A stretch of 64,000 nt of DNA, from contig CAVVNF010000018.1 in the NCBI GenBank assembly GCA_963749535.1, forward strand, positions 62,001-126,000. Reading direction: 5' to 3'. This document shows positions 53,806 to 63,767 of the stretch, one piece after another; position 1 is the first letter of the stretch; each line of letters begins with the position of its first letter. The stretch is from Chersky-299 sp963749535. Lineage in GTDB: Bacteria; Actinomycetota; Thermoleophilia; RBG-16-64-13. The translations under genes were made by a program, and so were the position numbers. Under the pieces are notes generated by a model that was not told the origin of the DNA, made no database searches, and worked only from the letters and a program-made list of their open reading frames with translations.

Positions 53806-54991
53806 GCTGGTGAAAGCCTGGTCTTTCGAATCCCAGTTCGAAGGCGGGGACGAGCCCGTATTCCTGGTGGACAACACGTTGCGGGACGGTGATCAGACTG
53901 CCGGTGTGGTATTTGCCGGCACCGAGAAGATAAGGATCGCGAGGCTGCTGAACGAGATAGGCGTGCAGGAGATGGAGACCGGCAGCCCTTGGTTGTGTCC
54001 CGAGGAGCGGGAAGTGATGGCCGAGATCTCCTCGCTCGGCCTGTCTGCCAAGTGCCTGGCCTTCTGCCGCGCGGAGCCCGACGACATAGTGCTGGCGAAG
54101 GAATGCGGCGTGGACGGGGTAGTCATCTCGTGTAGCACGTCGCGGATACACATTGAGAAGAAATACGGCCAGACCAGACAGTGGGTGCTGGATCGAGTCC
54201 GTGAGACTGCTGAGGCCGCCAAAGATCTGGGCCTCCCCTTCGTCGTCTCTGCAGAGGACGCCTCGCGCACCAACATGGAGTTCCTGCTCCATTTTGCCGT
54301 TCAGGCGGAGGAGCTAGGGGCCGCGCGGTTTCGCTTCTGCGATTCGTTGGCCATTCTCGATCCCTTCACGGCGTTCCAACAGGTGCAGACGATCCTGCAG
54401 GCGATCAACCTGGATGTGGAAGTCCATTGCCACAATGACTTCGGCATGGCCACGGCCAACAGTATCGCCGGGTATCGTGCAGGGGCGCGCTACATCACGG
54501 TGTCCGTGAACGGCCTCGGCGAGCGGACGGGCAATGCGGCCCTCGAGGAGGTCGTCATGGCTCTCAAGCATCTCGACGGCCTCGACCTGGGTATCGCGAC
54601 CGCGCGCTTTCGCGAGGTCTCGGAGTATGTGGCACGGGCCTCCAGCCGCGCTATCCCCGTGTGGAAGGCCATCGTCGGCACGAACGTCTTCGCGCACGAG
54701 TCCGGCATCCACGCCGACGGAGTCATCAAGAACCCGCTCACCTACGAAGTGTTCAGCCCCGACGAGGTAGGTCTCACTCGCCAGTTGGTCGTGGGAAAGC
54801 ACTCCGGCAGCCGGACCATCCAGTATAAGTTCCGCGAGTTCGGCATCGATCTCTCCGACGAAGAGGCCAACATCATGCTGGCCGAGGTCCGACGGCTGGC
54901 CATCGACCTCAAGCGGGCGCTGTTCGACAAAGAGCTTGTGTACATCTACCAAGACCTCATACTGAGTAGCCAGCAGCAGATTCCTGACTGA
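53792..54991 (+). CDS. NifV/Re-citrate-synthase-like protein, intact
   Basis: A 399-residue protein of the same family with all expected motifs: NTLRDGDQTAGVVF, VHCHNDFGMATANSIAG, VSVNGLGERTGNAALEE and FAHESGIHADGVIKNPLTYEVF. Substrate choice among oxaloacetate (Re-citrate synthase), 2-oxoglutarate (homocitrate synthase) or a related keto acid is not certain. The nearby isocitrate dehydrogenase (57483) favours citrate formation in an anaerobe lacking Si-type citrate synthase. No nif genes and no aconitase are in the window. Confidence 0.85.
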   Translation: MINPRLVKAWSFESQFEGGDEPVFLVDNTLRDGDQTAGVVFAGTEKIRIARLLNEIGVQEMETGSPWLCPEEREVMAEISSLGLSAKCLAFCRAEPDDIVLAKECGVDGVVISCSTSRIHIEKKYGQTRQWVLDRVRETAEAAKDLGLPFVVSAEDASRTNMEFLLHFAVQAEELGAARFRFCDSLAILDPFTAFQQVQTILQAINLDVEVHCHNDFGMATANSIAGYRAGARYITVSVNGLGERTGNAALEEVVMALKHLDGLDLGIATARFREVSEYVARASSRAIPVWKAIVGTNVFAHESGIHADGVIKNPLTYEVFSPDEVGLTRQLVVGKHSGSRTIQYKFREFGIDLSDEEANIMLAEVRRLAIDLKRALFDKELVYIYQDLILSSQQQIPD

Positions 54992-55535
54992 CGCTGACGG
55001 CTCACGCGGCGGCGAAGCTGGAACTCGGTCTCGACTCCGTGTCGGCCCGCCCTGGTGGCGATCGGCCACCGGTCGCGGACTAACGGAGTGTTGCAGTTCG
55101 GCCATCCGCTGCCTGCTGGGCTGCTCGGTCCTGTGGTCGGCGGGCGCAGATTCGTGGGTCGTGGACAGCTTGATGCTTGCGCCGGTGGCGGGGCATGTTA
55201 CAGTCGTAGGTGGCAAAGGGGTGGTGACGCCGGCCGGGGCTATGCCGGCCGCAGACCCGCCGGCATTTGCCATGATCTATCCGATTTTGGGTGGGCGCGA
55301 CGTTCAAGAAGGACCACGCGTGCGGAGTGCTCGTGGCCTGCAGCCTTCGCCCGGTAGCTAGAGGACTGCTGGGTCAAGGGAGGCTGAGTGTCGTGTTCGG
55401 CGCTAGTGCTCCGCTCTTGCTGGTCTATGCGAGATTGCGCGGACCGGGGTGGGGGAAGAGAGAGCTTAACTCTCGGGTGTTGTGGGAGCGGCTCGTGGTC
55501 GATGCCGAGCTGACAAGTGATTCGGGAGGCGGCGG
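54992..55535. other. Intergenic region, no convincing gene
   Basis: About 540 bp. Short open frames exist (55161-55361 and 55291-55545, plus strand) but they show no recognisable family, no ribosome site and odd composition. A short hairpin-forming sequence GCCGGCCGGGGCTATGCCGGCC lies near 55230. In known actinobacteria other phosphatidylinositol mannoside genes precede pimA; none was recognised here. Confidence 0.4.
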
Positions 55536-56777
55536 ATGCGAATAGGCATAGTGTCACCATACGCGTGGACCGTGCCCGGGGGCGTCAACAACCATGTGAT
55601 GCACTTGGTCGGTCAGTTGGAGAAAAAGGGGCACCAAGTCTGGGTGATAGCGCCATCTGGAAACCTGGCCCGCTCTATGGTTACCCTGCCCAATAACTTC
55701 ATTTCCGCTGGTCGCGCATTCCCCGTCCGGGCGAACGGTTCGGTGGCCTACGTGAACCCGTGGCCGCTCATGCTGCAGAAGATGGATCGCATCCTCACGC
55801 GACAACAGCTCGATCTTGTCCATGTGCACGAGCCGACCATCCCTTCGGTCGGCGCGTCTGCGAGCATGTCGGCGAGGGTCCCGGTGGTGGGCACGTTCCA
55901 CGCGGCCGGAGACGCGACGAACCACTACGAGCGGTTCATCCCCTTGGCAAAGCGCATCATGGCCTGCATGACCGTCAAGATCGCCGTGTCCGAGTCGGCC
56001 CGCATCTGTGTGAACAGTCACTTTCCCGGCGAATACAGGGTGATACCCAACGGCATCGACGTGGACGCGTACGCTTCGGCACGAGACGGAGAGAAGGTCC
56101 CGGGGCGGATCCTGTTCATCGGGCGTCCCGAGCCTCGAAAAGGGCTGACGGTCCTTGCCGAGGCGTTCATGAAGTTGCGGTCTCGGCTGCCGGGCGTGAC
56201 CCTTGCGCTCGCCGGGCCTACTCCGAGCGAACTTCGCGGTCTGCTATCCCGTACTCACGGCTCGTGGGCCGAGACGCTGGAAGGGATGACGGCATTGGGG
56301 CGAGTGTCGCACGAGGAGAAGCTCGAGCAAATGCGGCAAGCTGAAGTCTTTTGCGCTCCTTCCTTGGGTGGTGAGAGTTTCGGTATCGTGCTGGCCGAGG
56401 CCATGGCGGCCGGGGTCCCGGTGATAGCGTCCGACATTCCCGGCTATCGGGCGGTCCTCGACGGCGGCGAGGCCGGGGTGCTGGTGCCACCAGATAGCCC
56501 GATAGCTCTCGAGAGCGCGCTGTTCTCGCTTCTCCAAGACCCCGAAGCAAGGGAAGATCTCGTGGAACGCGGAGTAGTACTTGCCGAGCATTTCTCGTGG
56601 GACCGAGTGATCGACGAGGTGCTCGTAGCGTACGAGGATGCTCTTCGCCTGGGGCCGCGTGTCGTGCGAGATCCCGCGGTACCCTTGTTTACCCAGATCC
56701 GCTACTCGTTCCGCTCGAAGTCGTTGAATACGGCGAACGCGGCAGAACCTCAAAAAATCGGCGGAGAGGCGGACTGA
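55536..56777 (+). CDS. GT4 glycosyltransferase, PimA-like
   Basis: A 413-residue GT-B enzyme. It starts MRIGIVSPYAWTVPGGVNNHV, typical of PimA and related phosphatidylinositol mannosyltransferases. Acceptor-side VVGTFHAAGD and donor-side FIGRPEPRKGLTVLAEAF and APSLGGESFGIVLAEAMAAGVPVIASD (the E-x7-E motif) are present. It uses a nucleotide sugar, likely GDP-mannose. PimA-type enzymes are characteristic of actinobacteria, one of the few taxonomic hints in the window. A small gene follows 1 bp after its stop. Confidence 0.85.
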   Translation: MRIGIVSPYAWTVPGGVNNHVMHLVGQLEKKGHQVWVIAPSGNLARSMVTLPNNFISAGRAFPVRANGSVAYVNPWPLMLQKMDRILTRQQLDLVHVHEPTIPSVGASASMSARVPVVGTFHAAGDATNHYERFIPLAKRIMACMTVKIAVSESARICVNSHFPGEYRVIPNGIDVDAYASARDGEKVPGRILFIGRPEPRKGLTVLAEAFMKLRSRLPGVTLALAGPTPSELRGLLSRTHGSWAETLEGMTALGRVSHEEKLEQMRQAEVFCAPSLGGESFGIVLAEAMAAGVPVIASDIPGYRAVLDGGEAGVLVPPDSPIALESALFSLLQDPEAREDLVERGVVLAEHFSWDRVIDEVLVAYEDALRLGPRVVRDPAVPLFTQIRYSFRSKSLNTANAAEPQKIGGEAD

Positions 56778-56778
56778 C

Positions 56779-56982
56779 GTGCGCGCGCTAGTGGTCCATT
56801 TTGGCGGAGGCACCGAGGTGACCATAGAAACCGACGCCGATCCGGCCGCGGTCTACCGGGCCCTCGACGAAAAGCGAGACTGGCTCGTGGTGGAAGATGC
56901 CGATGGCGAGCGTCACTATCTCGCGGTGCGGCAGATCGCCTATCTCACCTTCGGCACCAAGAAGGGGATCGGTTTCGCGTAG
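56779..56982 (+). CDS. Small uncharacterised protein after the PimA-like gene
   Basis: A 67-residue acidic protein starting at GTG 56779. The pattern is beta-rich (VVHFGGGTEVTIETDADPAAVYRALDEKRDWLVVEDADGERHYLAVRQIAYL), suggesting a small SH3-like or beta-barrel fold. It is tightly linked to the glycosyltransferase gene. I do not recognise a named family. Confidence 0.55.
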   Translation: MRALVVHFGGGTEVTIETDADPAAVYRALDEKRDWLVVEDADGERHYLAVRQIAYLTFGTKKGIGFA

Positions 56983-57039
56983 ACTCCCGTGCTGCCACGG
57001 TTGGCCGGCTTGGCCCGCTTCTGGTAGCATGCCCGGACC

Positions 57040-57486
57040 ATGCTTGAGTTCGAACTCAACGTCCCCGTGGACTCCGCCCTCCTCGAGGCACTCTTCGCAC
57101 GTGCCGGCTGGCGCGAGAGCGATGCAGCCTTGAAGTTGGGGTGGATCATCGCTGCTTCAGAAGAATGGGTGACGTGCAGGATCGACGGCGAGCTCATAGG
57201 CTTCGGGCGCTCCTGTCGCTTCGGTCCCGCGCGGAGAGTCCTTTTCGATGTGATCGTCGATAAGCCGTACAAGGGCCAGGGTGTCGATCGCGAGATCATC
57301 AAGATACTTACGACAAGCGCCGGCCGCCTAGAAGAGGTGACCGTGTTCGGCGAGCGCGCGGCATTTCGCCTGTCATTGAACGCGCCGGAGAGCGTCGAGG
57401 AATCCTTTGGGACTCGTCGCATCCCGTTAGCCCCTGCCGGCGCTTATCTCGGCAGGCAATCTGCGGATCCGGGAGGGTCAAGATGA
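57040..57486 (+). CDS. GNAT-family acetyltransferase
   Basis: A 148-residue protein with the GNAT pattern: a first helix (LLEALFARAGW), central strand GELIGFGRSCRFGP, and VIVDKPYKGQGVDREIIKIL, in which the acetyl-CoA-binding Q/RxxGxG/A appears as KGQGVD. The C-terminal half is less conserved. It overlaps the isocitrate dehydrogenase gene by 4 bp (ATGA). The substrate is unknown; coupling to IDH hints at a local regulatory or unrelated operon role. Confidence 0.7.
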   Translation: MLEFELNVPVDSALLEALFARAGWRESDAALKLGWIIAASEEWVTCRIDGELIGFGRSCRFGPARRVLFDVIVDKPYKGQGVDREIIKILTTSAGRLEEVTVFGERAAFRLSLNAPESVEESFGTRRIPLAPAGAYLGRQSADPGGSR

Positions 57487-58499
57487 CTGAATACCGGGTG
57501 ACCTGCATACCGGGCGACGGCATAGGCCCTGAGATCATGGCCGCTGCGAAAGTTGCACTGGCAGCGACCGGAGTCGGCTTCGCGTGGATAGACATGGAAG
57601 CGGGCGCCGACGTCATGGACAAATACGGGACACCGCTTCCTCAGCAGGTGATCGACTCGATCCGCGATACTCGCGTAGCGATCAAAGGTCCGGTGACGAC
57701 GCCGGTCGGCTCTGGTTTTCGCAGCGTCAACGTAGCGCTCAGAAAAGAATTGGACTTGTACGCCAATCTTCGGCCCGCGGTGAGCATCCCCGGAGTGAGA
57801 TCCCGCTACGAGGGCGTCGACCTGGTCATCGTCCGCGAGAACACTGAGGACCTTTATGCCGGCGTAGAGCACATGGTGGGGCCCGACGCCGCCGAGTCCA
57901 TCAAGATCATCACCAGGCGCGGATCGGAACGCATAGCCCGGTTCGCTTTTGATTATGCGCGCCGCGAAGGGCGGCGCAAGGTCACGGCGGTCCACAAGGC
58001 CAATATCATGAAATTGTCCGATGGCTTATTCCTCGAGGTCTCTCGAGGAGTGGCCGAGGGCTATCCGGACATCGAGTTCGAGGACCGCATCGTCGACAAC
58101 ATGTGCATGCAACTCGTGCAGAAACCCGAGCTCTACGACGTTCTCCTGTGCCCCAATCTGTACGGCGACATCTTGAGCGACCTGTGTGCAGGTCTGGTCG
58201 GCGGCCTCGGTGTCGCTCCCGGCGCCAACATAGGGGAGAGCATCGCGGTCTTCGAGCCGGTCCACGGCTCGGCTCCGAAATATGCGGGCTTGGATAAAGC
58301 GGACCCTACCGCGCTCATCCTGTCTGCCGTGCTGATGCTGGGCCATCTTGGCGAACGCGAGGCGGCTGGCCATCTCTTCGAGGCCGTGAGGCAGGTTATC
58401 GGCGAAGGCAAGCGGGTCACCTATGATCTGGGTGGCAACGCCGGCACGGCTGACATGGGCGAAGCGATCGCCGAACGGGTCGTGCGGCTTCGAGACTAA
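57483..58499 (+). CDS. Isocitrate dehydrogenase (NAD-type, IDH/IPMDH family)
   Basis: A 338-residue beta-decarboxylating dehydrogenase. The substrate-binding segment SVNVALRKELDLYANLRPA is that of isocitrate dehydrogenases, unlike isopropylmalate or homoisocitrate enzymes. VRENTEDLYAGVEH, KANIMKLSDGLF and NLYGDILSDLCAGLVGG give the metal and catalytic sites. Cofactor is probably NAD, judging from the GSAPKYAG region typical of short bacterial/archaeal NAD enzymes. It yields 2-oxoglutarate, fitting the Re-citrate-synthase-like genes upstream. Confidence 0.88.
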   Translation: MTEYRVTCIPGDGIGPEIMAAAKVALAATGVGFAWIDMEAGADVMDKYGTPLPQQVIDSIRDTRVAIKGPVTTPVGSGFRSVNVALRKELDLYANLRPAVSIPGVRSRYEGVDLVIVRENTEDLYAGVEHMVGPDAAESIKIITRRGSERIARFAFDYARREGRRKVTAVHKANIMKLSDGLFLEVSRGVAEGYPDIEFEDRIVDNMCMQLVQKPELYDVLLCPNLYGDILSDLCAGLVGGLGVAPGANIGESIAVFEPVHGSAPKYAGLDKADPTALILSAVLMLGHLGEREAAGHLFEAVRQVIGEGKRVTYDLGGNAGTADMGEAIAERVVRLRD

Positions 58500-58574
58500 G
58501 CGGGCGCTCGCGATCCTCGAGCGAACAGACTTCGATCGCCGGCCTGCGGTGGAACGGCCCCGGTCCGGTAGCTC

Positions 58575-60366
58575 TCAGCAGCCGTTAGGTTGGCCCTCGG
58601 GAGGATAGCCTCCGGCAGACCAGCCGCGCTTCCGCCAGTAGACCTTCACCCTCTTTTCCAGCTCCTGCCGGTCCAACGGGGGGTTGACATCGGTGGATTC
58701 TTTGAAGAAGCGTTCAGCGACCGTGTCGTCGGCAGGCGTCATCCCCATGGCGAGATTGAGACGGCGGATCCGCGTGGTGACGTCCGTGGAGAGGGCCTGC
58801 AGCTCCGACTTCGTCAGTGGCTCGCCATTCAACTGGCTCGCTACCGAGACGATGTAATCCCAACTCATGAAAATCACGGTAGAACCGGCACATCACCAGG
58901 GAATCGGCCAACAGCATGCGGTCTTCCCAGTCGATGTAGGTATCGACGTATTCTTCGTCGTCCATACCATCCAGCTGGCCGGCCAGCTCGGGCTTGTAGA
59001 AAGTGGCTCTCAGGTGGCAGCCGCCGCGAGCGTTGACAGCGTAGCTGAGGGCCATGCCTTTCAATCTCCGCGGTTCGTAGCCGGCAGGATCCAGACCTTT
59101 CGTGGTGATGATCCAGTCGCTCATGCCGAAGGAGGCGGCTGCACTGTCCATGCCTCGGGCCAGAGTGTCCCCCAGAGGCGTGGACCGCGTGGCGATGTGG
59201 CCCAGGAGCTCGCTCATCGCGGTCGTGTCGCCCGGGGCGGGGCCGTCGTTCACCAGGCCGAGCTGCTGGCCTTTCATGGCGAGGGCGAGCAGATTGCCTG
59301 AGCTGATGGTGTCCATGCCCAGGATGTTGCACCTCTCGTTGAGCCGGGTCACGTCTATGGCGTGTTCCACCATGCAGGAGCCGCCGAACGAGTAAAGGGT
59401 CTCGTATTCGGGACCGTGCATCTCCCGGCCGGCCTCCGGCCCCTCCAGGATCGTCAACCGCTTGCGGCAGCGCATCGGGCAAGGTGGGCAGGTATCGCTT
59501 TCTACTCTCGCCCACTGGGGCCAGAACTCAGCTTCCAACGTCGCGCGGTGCGGGGCCACGCTCCTGGTGAAGAAGTCGGTGGGAAAGCCCTTGGCCTCAT
59601 TCATGACCGCCACGACCATGGGGGTGCCAAAGCGCCGGTAATTGACTGCACCTGGAGATTCGGAGGCGAGTCTGGATATCTCCCGGCGGGTGGCGACGAA
59701 TTGCTCTTGGGCCTCTAGCTTGAGCGCTCCCGGGGACGTGACGGAGATGGCCTTGACTCTTTTGCTGCCGAGCACCGCCCCCATTCCTCCGCGCCCAAGG
59801 GTGTGGGCCTGCTCGTGCATGATCGACGCAACTTTGACGAGGTTCTCTCCAGCCACCCCGATCGAGAGGACGGCAGAACGTTTGTCCAGTTGGCCGAGCA
59901 ATTCCGCTTCCGTTTCGAAGGTGTCCTTGCCCCACAACTCACCCGCGGAAGCGACCGTCGCGCCTTCGGTCGTGATGTGCACGCGCACCGGTCCGGGCGC
60001 GGCTCCTGCTATGACGACCGCGTCCCAGCCGGTCTCGCGGAGAGTGCGGGCGAACGTGCCGCCACAATAGGCTTCGAGCCAGATGCCGGTGAGCGGACTC
60101 TTACAGAAGGCACCGAAGCGGTCTGAACCGGACATCGCGTAGCCGGCGATAGGGCTGGGCGTGAGCGCGACTATGTTGTGCGGTCCAAGAGGATCCACCG
60201 CCGGGTCCAGATACCGCTCCAAAAGGCGCACGCCGAGGGCTTTGCCTCCCAGCCCCAACGTCCCCTTCGCGTCCAGCCGATCGACCCTCGCCTCATTAGC
60301 CGTCAGGTCGACGAAAAGGATCCTTCGAGAGTCCACCGCGCGCCCCTCTTCAGTGCCTCCGGCCAC
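58575..60366 (-). CDS. aor: Aldehyde:ferredoxin oxidoreductase (one frameshift)
   Basis: About 597 residues of the tungsten/molybdenum AOR family. The N-terminal domain has RRILFVDLTANEARVD, AMSGSDRFGAFCKSPLTGIWLEAYCGG and GRGGMGAVLGSKRVKAI. The Fe-S ligands are in CPPCPMRCRKR. The ATP-grasp-like pterin site follows with PEYETLYSFGG and MDTISSGNLLALAM. One shift near 58872 separates FYRDFH from FMSWDYI, the conserved tail. It oxidises aldehydes to acids with ferredoxin, or reverses this with low-potential ferredoxin. It lies 6 bp downstream of the aminotransferase gene. Confidence 0.88.
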
Positions 60367-60372
60367 TCGCGG

Positions 60373-61687
60373 TCAGCTGGCGGTATCGGCTGCGAGGACC
60401 TCGGCGAAGGTGCTTTCCATGATGTCCAGGCCCCGCTCCAAGGTCGCGTCCTCGATCGTGAGCGGCACCAGGATCCTGATCACGTTGTGGAAAGTGCCCG
60501 CGCCCACGTTGACTACGCCGTTCTCATACAGCCTCGTACGGAAAGCTTTGGCAAGATCGCCTGCCGGTTCTTTGGTCTTGGGATCCTTCACCAGCTCCAT
60601 GCCACACATCGCGCCGATGCCGCGCACGTCTCCGATGACGGGGTATTTCTCCTGCAAGGCCTTGAAACGGGCGATCATGCGTTTGCCCACGGCGTCCGCA
60701 CGGGCGAGCAGCCCTTCTTCCTCGATGATGTCGAATACCGCCACGCCCGCCGCGCACGCCGTGGGGTTCCCACCGAACGTACTTCCCAGACCGCTCGGAT
60801 GAGGCGCGTCCATCACCTCTACTCGACCGGTGATCCCGGAAATAGGGTATCCGCCGCCCAAGGCTTTCGCGGTGGTCATGATGTCCGGCTCGACTCCCCA
60901 ATGCTCCATGGCGAACCACTTGCCGGTGCGCCCCATGCCCGTCTGGATCTCGTCGGCGATGAGGAGGATGCCGTGCTCGTCGCAGATCTTCTTGATCTTG
61001 CCCACGTACTCGGGCGGTGGAACGATGAATCCGCCCTCCCCCTGAACGGGTTCTATCAAGACTGCCGCCACGTCATCCGCATTCACCGATTTGGCGAAGG
61101 CATTGTTCAGCAACTCTGCGCACTCGCACTCGCAAGCAGGGTATTGGAGTGCCAGGGGGCAGCGGTAGCAATAGGCATAGGGGATGCGATAGACCTCAGG
61201 CGCGAAAGGACCGAACCCGATCTTGTACGGCGAGCACCTGGGAAGTGAGACTCAAGGTCATGAAGGTCCGCCCATGAAACGCGTCCTCGAAGGCGATGAT
61301 GGCCTTGCGTCCGGTTGCGTAGCGCGCGATCTTGACGGCGTTCTCGACGGCTTCAGCGCCCGAGTTCATGAAGAAGCTCCGTTTGGGAGAGCTTCCCGGC
61401 GCATGGCGGTTGAGTTGCTGGCCGAGTCTCAAGTAGGATTCGTATCCGAACAGCCCGAAACAGGTGTGAGAATATAGTTCCGCCTGCTTCTTGGCGGCTT
61501 CGACCACTTTGGGATGGCAGTGACCCACGTTCATGACGCCGATGCCGGCCGCAAAGTCGATGTACTCTCTGCCTTCAACGTCCGTGATGATGGAATTCCG
61601 GGCTTTGGAGATGAAGACGGGCGCAGTGCTGGGCACACCGCGCGGAACGACTTCCGCTCTCAATTTGCTGAGTTCAGCGTTCGTCAT
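60373..61687 (-). CDS. gabT: Class-III aminotransferase, GabT-like (one frameshift)
   Basis: About 438 residues of PLP-dependent aminotransferase. The N-terminal part reads YIDFAAGIGVMNVGHCHP and FFMNSGAEAVENAVKIAR. Then a shift near 61190 leads into IPYAYCYRCP and EPVQGEGGFIVPP. ADEIQTGMGRTGKWFAMEHWGVEPDIMTTAKALGGGYPI contains the PLP Lys. GSTFGGNPTACAAG ends the active site. This matches 4-aminobutyrate or related omega-amino-acid aminotransferases, producing aldehydes for the adjacent AOR or the ALDHs (inference). Confidence 0.87.
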
Positions 61688-61975
61688 GGCTCCTCCACCT
61701 CGATTTCACCCGCGACGAAATGGTCCGCGGTGTTTGCCTGAATGTGCGGTCGGCTCCTTCCGGCAAGAGCCCGGAGAGCCGGCGGCGAATAACGTGAAGA
61801 AACGGCGGACACGGCTGCCGATCAGGTTGGGCCGCCGTCCACCGGCCGAACGAAAGATCCATCCTAGGGAGCGTACCACGAGCTATGCATATGCGGCAAT
61901 TTGATGCATGCCTTGTATGAGCCTTTACGTCGGGTAAACTAGGCACTTGTCGCCAGAAGCCGTAAGGAGCCTGCC
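61688..61975. promoter_or_regulatory. Divergent promoter region between gabT-like and ilvD genes
   Basis: About 288 bp. The right half has a locally AT-richer stretch (ATGCATATGCGGCAATTTGATGCAT) with repeated ATGCAT words. GTAAACTAGG near 61935 contains TAAACT, a possible -10 for ilvD. An AAGGAG ribosome site at 61964-61969 precedes the TTG start. No T-box or attenuator structure was recognised. Confidence 0.4.
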
Positions 61976-63723
61976 TTGGAGAGCAATAGTCAGAGTGTAT
62001 TCAGCGGACCCGCCCGCGCCCCCCACCGTTCTTTGCTGCGCGCCCTCGGCGTCGGCCGGGAGGATGCCGGACGTCCGATAATCGGCATCGCCAACTCCTT
62101 CAACGAGTTGATACCCGGTCACATGCACCTGAATACCCTCGCCCAGCAGGCCAAATTCGGGGTCTGGCAGGCCGGCGGCATCCCGCTCGAGTTCAACGTG
62201 ATCGGGGTGTGCGACGGTATCGCCATGAATCACGAGGGCATGCACTACTCGTTGGTCTCTCGTGAAGTCGTCGCCGACTCGGTGGAGATCATGGCCAAGG
62301 CCCACGGCCTCGACGGCCTGGTGCTCATCCCCAACTGCGACAAAGTGGTGCCGGGCATGGTCATGGCCGCCGCCCGGCTGGACATCCCGGTGGTCGTGGT
62401 TTCGGGCGGCCCGATGCTGGCCGGAGACTACCAGGGCAGCAAGGTCAGTCTTACTCAGATATTCGAAGGCGTGGGCCGCTACTTCAAGGGCGAGCTGTCG
62501 GAAGAGGAGCTGACGGAACTCGAAGACTGCGTCTGCCCCACCTGCGGCTCGTGCGCGGGTCTGTTCACCGCCAACTCCATGAGTTGTGTCACCGAGTCTC
62601 TCGGCCTCGCCCTTCCCGGCGATGCGACCATACCCGCCCCGTTCTCTGCGCGACTGATCTTGGCCCGGCGCAGTGGCGCGGCTGCGGTCAGAGGTGGCGC
62701 GGGAAGGGTGGGGGGCTCGGCGCTTCCTCACGCTGGCCAGCCTGCGCAATGCACTTGCCGTGGACGCGGCATTGGGTTGCTCCTCCAACACCGTTCTGCA
62801 CCTTATGGCCATCGCGAATGAGGCCGAGGTCGAATCTCACGCTCGAGTCCTTCAACGAGGTGGCCGACGCCACGCCGAACTTGGTGAAGCTTTCGCCGTC
62901 GGGCACCAACCATATGGAAGACCTGCATCGCGCGGGCGGCATCATGGCCGTCCTCAAACGGTTGGCTGAAGGCGGGCTGGTGGACGGGACGGTGCCCACG
63001 GTTGCCGGGGTCGATCTGGCTACCCAGTACGGAGAGGCGATCATCCGTGAGGAGGAGGTCATCCGGCCGCTCGACCGGCCCTACCGGCCTACCGGAGGTC
63101 TCGCCGTCTTGTTCGGCAACCTCGCTCCCCGGGGCGCCGTGGTGAAGGAATCCGCGGTGCTTCCCCAAATGCTTATCCACCAGGGCCCGGCCCGGGTGTT
63201 CGACGACGAAGAATCGCTCATGGCTGCCATCGAGGCGGGTCGGATCGAGCCGGGCTGCGTCGTGGTTGTGAGGTACGTGGGGCCGAAGGGCGGCCCGGGC
63301 ATGCCGGAGATGCTCACGCCCACGTCTGCGCTGGCGGGAGCCGGTCTCGATGATAGCGTCGCGCTCATCACCGATGGGCGGTTCAGCGGGGCAAGTCGCG
63401 GGGCCAGCATCGGTCACGTGGCACCCGAGGCTCTCGACGGAGGTCCGATCGCACTGGTCAAGGACGGCGATCTGATCAGTATCGACATCCCGGCTCGCAA
63501 GATCTGCTTGGAGGTCGCCGGCGAGGAGATCGCGAGAAGGAGAACGGCGTGGCAGCGCCCGGCTCGAGAGTATTCGGGCGTGCTGCGCCGCTACGTAGCC
63601 TTCGTCTCCGGAGCCGAAGTGGGAGCGGTACTGGGGGAGGTAACGGGGTTTCCTGACCCTTCCCAGGGCGGGAAGCGAGATGCCTGCCGTCCGATTTGCC
63701 GCCTCGCAACCGGCGCCCTTTGA
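61976..63723 (+). CDS. ilvD: Dihydroxy-acid dehydratase (frameshifted)
   Basis: About 580 residues. It starts at TTG with AAGGAG upstream. The N-terminal half has IGIANSFNELIPGHMHLN, GVCDGIAMNHEGMHYSL and CDKVVPGMVMAAARL. Fe-S ligands include Cys in NCDK and CPTCGSCAGLFTANSM. Shifts near 62680 and 62830 separate LRNALAVDAALGCSSNTVLHLMAIA from FNEVADATPNLVKLSPSG. DGRFSGASRGASIGHVAPEA marks the C-terminal domain. Reaction: dehydration of dihydroxy acids in branched-chain amino-acid synthesis. It precedes an acetolactate synthase gene. Confidence 0.9.
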
Positions 63724-63767
63724 CCGGTAGTCGATGAGCGCATCTGAAAGCCAAAGCGGAGCACGCC

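Noticed and set aside
55161..55545. Short open frames before the PimA-like gene
   Set aside because: No ribosome site, family resemblance or typical codon pattern; left as intergenic.
52528..58499. Alpha-aminoadipate lysine pathway (homocitrate synthase plus homoisocitrate dehydrogenase)
   Set aside because: The dehydrogenase has the isocitrate-type SVNVALRKELDLY segment, and no lysX, lysZ or homoaconitase genes are seen.
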